A stretch of DNA of 6,107 nt from Methanomicrobiales archaeon (GTDB lineage: Archaea; Halobacteriota; Methanomicrobia; Methanomicrobiales; Methanoculleaceae): the NCBI GenBank assembly GCA_012521035.1, contig JAAYND010000001.1, forward strand, positions 1-6,107. Reading direction: 5' to 3'. A model generated the notes under the pieces. It made no database searches and was not told the DNA's origin. It was given only the letters and a program-made list of their open reading frames with translations. Both the position numbers and the translations under genes were made by a program. Every line of letters starts with the position of its first letter. The stretch's first letter is position 1. This document shows positions 1-4,907 of this stretch, one piece after another.

Positions 1-455
1 ACACTGGTTGCGGCCTTGACGCAATCCAGGTGGTTGCCGGCTGCACACTGGGTAAGGATAACCTGATCATCCGGAATCACGGCAAGAACGTCTACACGTT
101 CATCGATAAATCGACGAACGATGCCGTACGACTCTCGGTCAAGAACCGGGAAGCGGATGAGGACCCGGCCCTTAAATCCCTCATCGTCAGATCCATGGAG
201 GGGACTGCATCCCCGGAGGATATGCAGGAACTGCAGAACCGGATGAAAAAACAGGTCGATGCGATCCTGGCTGAACCCCCGGAAGCACATTTTGAGATAC
301 GCCGCATGACGGCGGAAATTCCTGGAAAGGCTCTTCGCAGCGGTTCCGTGAGATGCCTGAAATGCGGAGAGATGGTTGTCGAATCACATGCAAGAGTGCT
401 GGATGGGGGCTTTGTCTGCATCCCGTGCCTCGATGAGCATACCCGCGGCCGGTGA
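1..455 (+). CDS. FmdE-family zinc-ribbon protein, 5' end cut by window
   Basis: The reading frame is open from base 3 and ends at TGA 453-455, giving 150 visible residues; the true start lies upstream. The first visible residues, TGCGLDAIQVVAGCTLGKDN, are the FmdE core signature (Cys, then DAIQ, then GCTxGKxN), with Cys at visible positions 3 and 14. Further on comes a charged, probably helical middle, then a C-terminal zinc ribbon: CLKC at 354-365 and CIPC at 417-428. A GTG at 30 lies inside the conserved motif and is not a plausible start. The family is named after subunit E of molybdenum formylmethanofuran dehydrogenase, but many members occur away from that enzyme, and no fmd/fwd catalytic gene is visible here. 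It is probably a soluble cytosolic metal-binding protein. It sits 51 nt upstream of the binding-protein gene, with no terminator seen, so co-transcription is likely. Its biochemical role is unknown; family assignment is confident. Confidence 0.88.
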   Translation, partial: TGCGLDAIQVVAGCTLGKDNLIIRNHGKNVYTFIDKSTNDAVRLSVKNREADEDPALKSLIVRSMEGTASPEDMQELQNRMKKQVDAILAEPPEAHFEIRRMTAEIPGKALRSGSVRCLKCGEMVVESHARVLDGGFVCIPCLDEHTRGR

Positions 456-497
456 GCTGCAGGAAGGGAATGAAACACCTGAACTCATCAAAGGAAT

Positions 498-501
498 GTG
501 A
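498..501 (+). promoter_or_regulatory. Probable ribosome binding site (GTGA) deciding the start at 507
   Basis: GTGA at 498-501 ends 5 nt before ATG 507, the same distance as the clearer AGGTGA before the second permease. The GTG here could be read as a start codon, giving a 3-residue longer protein (MNC then MKK). It is better explained as part of a weak Shine-Dalgarno match, because ATG 507 opens directly on a typical Lys-Lys signal peptide. AAGGA at 491-495 is an alternative pairing site. Confidence 0.5.
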
Positions 502-506
502 ATTGT

Positions 507-2147
507 ATGAAGAAGAGTATATTGTCTGGATTTACGCTCGTCATTGTGGCGTTTGCGCTGATAACAGCAGGATGCACATCACAGGACACCGGCAGCAGCA
601 CAGGTACGGCGACGAACGGCGCACTGGAGGCGGACGTCATTCGCCTGACCGGCGGGGACTACGGTTACCCCCAGCCGTTCTCGGCCTTTCCCCGGGGACC
701 GGCGAGATACAAGGTGAACATGATCTTCGACTGTTTGCTTGAAAAAGACGAGATAGGGCTCATACCGTGGCTTGCTGAAAACTGGACCGTCAGCCCGGAT
801 GGCAGGGAATACACGTTCATCCTCCGCGAGAACGTCAGGTGGCAGGACGGCGTCGCTTTCACCGCCAGTGACGTGAAGTTCACGTTCGACTACGAAAAAG
901 AACATCTCCCCATAGCAGGGGGGATCGAGGACGGGATCGTCGATCGCGTCGAGGTCGTTGATGACCATACGGTGAAGTTTGTGCTCATCGAACCGGCGTC
1001 CACGTTCCTTTACAAACTCAGTTCGTTAATGATCATTCCTGAGCATATCTACAGTACTGTCTCTGATCCGGCGACATTCCTTGCCCCTGACGCCGTTACT
1101 GGCACTGGCCCTTACCGGCTTGACGGGTACAACAGGGAACACGGTTCCTACCGTTTCGTGGCGAACGATGAGTTCTGGGGTCCGAAGCCCGCAATCAAAG
1201 CGGTCGAGTTCATCCCGGTCAGCGATGAACTGATCGCCTTTGAGCAGGGCCAGATCGATTTCAGCAGCGAAATCAGCCCCGATGTGATGGGCAGATTTGC
1301 AGACAATCCCGACATAAGGGTTTCGTCACAGCCCGGGGTTTGGGCATACGAGTTCTACTTCAACATGAACAGGCGCCCTGAACTGAACGACCCGAAGGTG
1401 CGCCAGGCGTTCGCGTATGCCATCGACCGGAACGAACTCGTCGAGAAGATCCAGCGCGGTGCCGGGAAACCGGGAAACATGGGCATTCTCCCCGAGGAGC
1501 ATATCTGGTACAACCCTGATCAACCCGAATATGCGTTCGACGCAGAGAGAGCAAGGACACTGCTTGAGAGCGCCGGGTGGAAGGACACCGACGGGGATGG
1601 TATCCGTGAGAGGGATGGAAAGAAACTCTCGTTCACCCTCAGCGTGGGAAGCGATGAAGTCAGGATCGGCGAGATCCTCAAAGATCGTCTCGGAAACGTT
1701 GGTATAGCTATTCAGGTCAGGGCGCTCGAGAGCAAATCCCGCGACGCCAACCTGAAGAACGGCGACTTTGAGCTGATCATTGCAGGTTACGGAGGATGGG
1801 GTGGGGATGCCGATTTCCTGCGCACGAGATATACTGACGTCACATCCGCATCTGTCAGCAGCCTTATCCCACAGGCATCCATTAGGGGCTACCGAAACGA
1901 CCGGCTCAATGCGCTTGCCGCTGCTGAAATGACGGAACTGGATGACGAAAAGCGGAAGAGAATCGTGTACGACATGCAAACGATTCTCTCAGAGGATGTG
2001 CCGACCATCCCGCTGTTCTACACAACCCGCCCCGATGTGTGGTATATCTCACGTTACGATGGGTGGATGAACATGTTTGACCATCACGCAAGGACTCACA
2101 GCAAGCTAACCTATCTGGAGAGGACCGGAATTGCGGCAAAGCGATAA
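507..2147 (+). CDS. ABC transporter substrate-binding lipoprotein, family 5 (peptide/nickel type)
   Basis: This 546-residue protein is of normal length for the SBP_bac_5 (DppA/OppA/NikA) family. It opens with Lys-Lys, a hydrophobic stretch and the lipobox ITAGC, with the lipidated Cys at residue 23, followed by a Ser/Thr/Gly tether. It should therefore be anchored outside the cytoplasmic membrane and pass ligand to the permeases. Family hallmarks are LAENWTVSPDGREYTF near residues 89-104, FTASDVKFTF at 118-127, GTGPYRL at 199-205, VRQAFAYAIDR at 298-308 and the acidic DTDGDG turn at 360-365. A C-terminal HHxxxH (His 526, 527, 531) is a possible metal ligand cluster. The gene overlaps the next one by 17 nt. 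Start 507 is preferred over GTG 498 for signal-peptide shape and RBS spacing. The substrate is not readable: peptide, nickel, metal chelate or another small solute are all compatible. Family assignment is very secure. Confidence 0.93.
   Translation: MKKSILSGFTLVIVAFALITAGCTSQDTGSSTGTATNGALEADVIRLTGGDYGYPQPFSAFPRGPARYKVNMIFDCLLEKDEIGLIPWLAENWTVSPDGREYTFILRENVRWQDGVAFTASDVKFTFDYEKEHLPIAGGIEDGIVDRVEVVDDHTVKFVLIEPASTFLYKLSSLMIIPEHIYSTVSDPATFLAPDAVTGTGPYRLDGYNREHGSYRFVANDEFWGPKPAIKAVEFIPVSDELIAFEQGQIDFSSEISPDVMGRFADNPDIRVSSQPGVWAYEFYFNMNRRPELNDPKVRQAFAYAIDRNELVEKIQRGAGKPGNMGILPEEHIWYNPDQPEYAFDAERARTLLESAGWKDTDGDGIRERDGKKLSFTLSVGSDEVRIGEILKDRLGNVGIAIQVRALESKSRDANLKNGDFELIIAGYGGWGGDADFLRTRYTDVTSASVSSLIPQASIRGYRNDRLNALAAAEMTELDDEKRKRIVYDMQTILSEDVPTIPLFYTTRPDVWYISRYDGWMNMFDHHARTHSKLTYLERTGIAAKR
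2117..2124 (+). promoter_or_regulatory. Ribosome binding site supporting the TTG start at 2131
   Basis: GGAGAGGA at 2117-2124 ends 6 nt before TTG 2131. It lies inside the end of the binding-protein gene. It is the main reason to accept a TTG start that overlaps the upstream gene by 17 nt, rather than the internal ATG at 2191, which would remove 20 residues including the conserved-looking YWADYW segment. Confidence 0.6.
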
Positions 2148-2997
2148 CGTCCGGTACTGGGCCGATTACTGGAACGCAGCGGCACGGGAGATGGGCACGG
2201 CCACCGACGACTCTATCGCGGCAGTCTGGAACCGGCGGTCAGACCGTTTTGCACGGGACATGGACGATGAAAGGCGGCAGAAACGGGCTGACGAGATGTT
2301 TGCAATACTTGATGAGGCCGGTTTTTCGCCTCAGGGCGCGAGGGTTCTTGACATCGGTTGCGGGCCGGGAACCCTCTCCCTCCCGCTTGCCCGCGCCGGG
2401 GCGGATGTCACGTCTCTTGATGTATCTAAGGAGATGCTCGGCCGGCTTACCAGGTTCGCACGGGAAGAAGGACTGAAGATCACTCCGGTCGAGTCTTCGT
2501 GGTGGACGGCTGATATCGATGCACTCGGGTTTCGGAACGCGTTCGATCTTGTGGTTGCAGCCATGACCCCGAGTATCAGGGACGTAGAGACCTTCGACCG
2601 GATGGTGGCCTGCTCGAAAGGCTACTGCTACTACAGCAGTCACTTCATCGGAAAGGCAGATGAAGATGCACGCCGTGAGATCTGCCGAAATATTCTGGGA
2701 AAAGAACCTCGCCGCAATACCCACGGACTGGGCATGCTCTACCCCTTCATGTATCTCTATACGTCCGGCTGCCGGCCCATCGTGAGGTTCAGTCGCCAGT
2801 CGGGGAGCCGCAAGCAGGATTGGACCGTGGCAGCAGAGAGAGCGATGGACTTCCCGGGGGGCGCCCCGGAGGTTTCTGGCGAAGCAAAGGAGAGGATCCG
2901 CGAGTATTACCGGAACGCTGCTGCACCGGATGGGACGTATCAATATGAGTTTGAGACATTTAGTGGTGCGATGGTCTGGATGGTTGGCGGCAGATGA
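2131..2997 (+). CDS. Class I SAM-dependent methyltransferase embedded in transporter operon
   Basis: This 288-residue soluble protein has no signal peptide or membrane segment. Residues 72-80, VLDIGCGPG, are motif I of the Rossmann-like SAM-binding fold. Asp97, in TSLDVS, falls at the end of strand 2, where an acidic residue binds the SAM ribose. FDLVVAAMTPSI at 138-149 fits motif IV. The C-terminal half (about 165-288) is rich in aromatic and charged residues and presumably forms the acceptor-binding part; I do not recognise its substrate. The start is TTG with a good upstream RBS. The gene overlaps the binding-protein gene by 17 nt and the permease gene by 4 nt (ATGA), so translation of the three is probably coupled. 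It likely acts in the cytosol on the imported solute, or on something exported to capture it (inference). Methyltransferase assignment is confident; substrate unknown. Confidence 0.9.
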   Translation: MRQSDNVRYWADYWNAAAREMGTATDDSIAAVWNRRSDRFARDMDDERRQKRADEMFAILDEAGFSPQGARVLDIGCGPGTLSLPLARAGADVTSLDVSKEMLGRLTRFAREEGLKITPVESSWWTADIDALGFRNAFDLVVAAMTPSIRDVETFDRMVACSKGYCYYSSHFIGKADEDARREICRNILGKEPRRNTHGLGMLYPFMYLYTSGCRPIVRFSRQSGSRKQDWTVAAERAMDFPGGAPEVSGEAKERIREYYRNAAAPDGTYQYEFETFSGAMVWMVGGR

Positions 2998-3977
2998 ACG
3001 AGAGAGACAGGCAGACGATCATTTTCAGGTTTGTGGTAACCCTCCTGGTGATCGTAGCGATTAATTTTCTCCTCCCCCGCATGATGCCGGGAGACCCGTT
3101 CTCGACTATGGCATCGGATATCCAGGGCGAGGACGTGATCGTCATGACGGAAGCGCAACGGGAGTACTACTTCCATTATTACGGCCTGGATCTCCCACTA
3201 CATGAACAGTTCGTTTCATACCTGGCAAACCTGGCAAGAGGGGATCTCGGCCAGAGTATCCAGTACAAAATGCCGGTGGTCGGGGTGATCCTCCTCCATC
3301 TGCCATGGACTCTCCTCATCGTTCTATCAGCAACAGCCATCAGCACGGTTACCGGCGTCGTGCTCGGCGTTATCTCCGCCTGGAACCGGAATAAGGGGTC
3401 CGACCGATTGATGATGACCGGCCTGATCGCATTCGCCGAGATCCCATCATTTCTGCTCGGACTCATCCTCCTGCTCATATTCAGCGTGCATCTCCGACTT
3501 TTTCCTCTGGCGGGCGCCGTCACCCCGTTTGCACAGTATGCCGGCGTTCTGGATCTTGTGAGAGATGTTGCATACCATGCGTTCCTCCCCGTTCTGACCC
3601 TTTCCCTTGCGCAGCTCACCGGTGTCTATCTCCTCACGAGAAACACACTCATCACAGTCTCCACGAAGGACTACATCCGCACTGCACGTGCCAAGGGGCT
3701 TGGTGATCGCATAGTCTGGACACGCCACGCACTCAGAAACGCCCTGCTTCCAGTGGTGACCCGCACCGGATTCGTGGTCGGTATGCTCATGGGAGGTGCT
3801 GTGCTCGTCGAGAGTGTCTTCAATTATCCGGGGATAGGACTGACACTCAGAAACGCTGTCGTGGCCCGGGATTATCCGCTGATCCAGGGCATTTTGCTGA
3901 TCGTGGCGGTATCAATCCTGCTCTGCAACCTGATAGCCGACCGCATCTACCAGAAACTGGATCCCCGGGTCGCTTGA
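2994..3977 (+). CDS. ABC transporter permease, DppB/NikB type
   Basis: This 327-residue integral membrane protein matches the usual length of DppB/NikB/OppB permeases. It has an N-terminal membrane segment (about residues 9-28) followed by PGDPF at 32-36, a long extracytoplasmic loop containing YGLDLPL and DLGQSI (84-89), and several more hydrophobic segments at roughly 98-127, 140-166, 195-215, 255-272 and 297-315. The cytoplasmic EAA coupling loop, contacting the ATPase, is at about 226-253 (DYIRTARAKGLGDRIVWTRH, then ALRNALLP). The chain ends in the family-typical DRIYQKLDPRV. ATG 2994 overlaps the methyltransferase stop by 4 nt and no good Shine-Dalgarno is seen, suggesting reinitiation. 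It stops at TGA, immediately followed by TAG (3978-3980). It pairs with the next permease to form the channel. Confidence 0.94.
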   Translation: MNERDRQTIIFRFVVTLLVIVAINFLLPRMMPGDPFSTMASDIQGEDVIVMTEAQREYYFHYYGLDLPLHEQFVSYLANLARGDLGQSIQYKMPVVGVILLHLPWTLLIVLSATAISTVTGVVLGVISAWNRNKGSDRLMMTGLIAFAEIPSFLLGLILLLIFSVHLRLFPLAGAVTPFAQYAGVLDLVRDVAYHAFLPVLTLSLAQLTGVYLLTRNTLITVSTKDYIRTARAKGLGDRIVWTRHALRNALLPVVTRTGFVVGMLMGGAVLVESVFNYPGIGLTLRNAVVARDYPLIQGILLIVAVSILLCNLIADRIYQKLDPRVA

Positions 3978-3978
3978 T

Positions 3979-3984
3979 AGGTGA
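3979..3984 (+). promoter_or_regulatory. Ribosome binding site (AGGTGA) deciding the start at 3990
   Basis: AGGTGA at 3979-3984 matches the archaeal anti-Shine-Dalgarno well and ends 5 nt before ATG 3990. A longer reading from GTG 3981 would add three residues, but that GTG lies within the ribosome binding site itself and has no RBS of its own at normal distance. ATG 3990 is therefore preferred. Confidence 0.65.
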
Positions 3985-3989
3985 ACTGG

Positions 3990-4907
3990 ATGTTTATTGA
4001 ACAGATCTCTGTCATACAAGCCATCAGGATGGCGCCGCATTTACAGAATGCGGCCGACCGTCTCACGGCCACCATATCAAAATTCAGTCTGGAAGGAAAG
4101 ATCGGGCTGTGCGGCATCGCCCTAATCGTCATGATGGCGATCTTTGCCCCACTTCTCTCTGCATACCCGCCCGGAAAGATCACCGGAGGATCCCTTGAAC
4201 TGCCGGGCTCAGATCATCCGTTAGGCACCGATGAACTGGGGATGGACATATGGTCTCAGATCTGCTACGGTGCACGGATGAGTCTCTTCATCGGCCTTGC
4301 CGTCGCCTGCATCGCGGGTCTGGGTGGAGGCGCTCTTGGTATCCTCGCCGGATACCTCGGGGGAGTAGCGGATCAGCTGGTGATGCGCACGGTCGATGTC
4401 ATCATGGCACTGCCAGCATTTCCGCTCCTTATAGTCATCTCCGCCTTTATGGGCCCGAACATCTTTAACGTTATATTTGTCCTCGTCCTGTTCAGCTGGG
4501 CAAAGCCGGCGCGTATTGCCCGCGCACAGACTCTCACTATCAAGGGCAACGCCTACATCACCGCTGCAAAAAACTATGGGGCGACACCGTTCTACCTGGT
4601 ACGACGCCATATCCTTCCGGAAGTGCTCCCCATCCTCTTCGTCCTTATCATCGGCATAACCTCGTATGCCATCATGGCTGAGACGGGGCTTGCATTCCTC
4701 GGGCTGGGTGATCCGACTGCAAAGAGCTGGGGAATGATGCTACATTACGCAACCAGTTTCCGGTCAATCTACTTTACGCCGTACTGGCAGTGGTGGCTCA
4801 TCCCCCCATTGGTGGCTCTGATCGTCCTACTGCTCTGCCTCGCGTTCGTCGGCCGCGATCTTGAGCGGGTGCTGGACCCCCGCATGAGACAAAATCGGGG
4901 TGCATAA
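3990..4907 (+). CDS. ABC transporter permease, DppC/NikC type
   Basis: This 305-residue membrane protein has the layout of DppC/NikC/OppC permeases. A short cytoplasmic N-terminus leads to membrane segment 1 (about residues 38-57), followed by the family signature HPLGTDELGMDIWSQICYGA at 76-95. Further hydrophobic segments follow at about 98-122, 144-170, 214-232 and 270-287. The EAA loop is at 189-214 (YITAAKNYGATPFYLVRRHI, then LPEVLP), and the conserved ETGLAFLGLGDP is at 231-242. The C-terminus, RDLERVLDPRMR, is also typical. It begins 12 nt after the first permease and its TAA overlaps the ATPase start by one base (TAATG). It should form a heterodimeric channel with the preceding permease, driven by the fused ATPase downstream. 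Substrate specificity cannot be read from the permease. Confidence 0.94.
   Translation: MFIEQISVIQAIRMAPHLQNAADRLTATISKFSLEGKIGLCGIALIVMMAIFAPLLSAYPPGKITGGSLELPGSDHPLGTDELGMDIWSQICYGARMSLFIGLAVACIAGLGGGALGILAGYLGGVADQLVMRTVDVIMALPAFPLLIVISAFMGPNIFNVIFVLVLFSWAKPARIARAQTLTIKGNAYITAAKNYGATPFYLVRRHILPEVLPILFVLIIGITSYAIMAETGLAFLGLGDPTAKSWGMMLHYATSFRSIYFTPYWQWWLIPPLVALIVLLLCLAFVGRDLERVLDPRMRQNRGA
4897..4902 (+). promoter_or_regulatory. Ribosome binding site for the ATPase gene
   Basis: GGGGTG at 4897-4902 ends 4 nt before ATG 4907 and includes the GGTG core seen at the second permease. It lies in the last codons of that permease gene. Together with the TAATG overlap it supports translational coupling of permease and ATPase. 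Confidence 0.5.

Noticed and set aside
456..506. Possible promoter between FmdE and the binding-protein gene
   Set aside because: No TATA-like AT-rich box with a BRE is visible in these 51 nt; the only AT-rich stretch nearby (around 517-525) is already inside the coding sequence.
452..742. Plus-strand open frame overlapping the FmdE stop and the start of the binding-protein gene
   Set aside because: It overlaps the signal peptide and first domain of the binding protein in another frame and shows no protein-like pattern.
1585..1602. DTDGDG calcium-loop or dockerin-like motif in the binding protein
   Set aside because: An acidic turn of this kind is common at this place in family 5 binding proteins, and there is no second repeat to suggest a dockerin.
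1326..1979. Long minus-strand open frame of 217 codons opposite the binding-protein gene
   Set aside because: It is a shadow of a secure gene with clear family motifs; it has no recognisable domain and is rich in residues expected from antisense reading of GC-rich codons.
2854..2869. GC-rich hairpin ccgggg/ccccgg in the methyltransferase gene, considered as a terminator
   Set aside because: The arms are only 6 bp, no T-run follows, and it lies inside a gene whose downstream neighbour overlaps it.
2239..2943. Minus-strand open frame of 234 codons opposite the methyltransferase gene
   Set aside because: It lies entirely within a gene carrying a canonical SAM-binding motif, and its translation resembles no protein I recognise and is rich in Arg, Pro and Cys.
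4034..4054. 8-bp inverted repeat (gccgcatt / aatgcggc, 5-nt loop) early in the second permease gene
   Set aside because: Its position resembles that of the hairpin in the ATPase gene, but an 8-bp perfect pair is expected about once by chance in a window this long.
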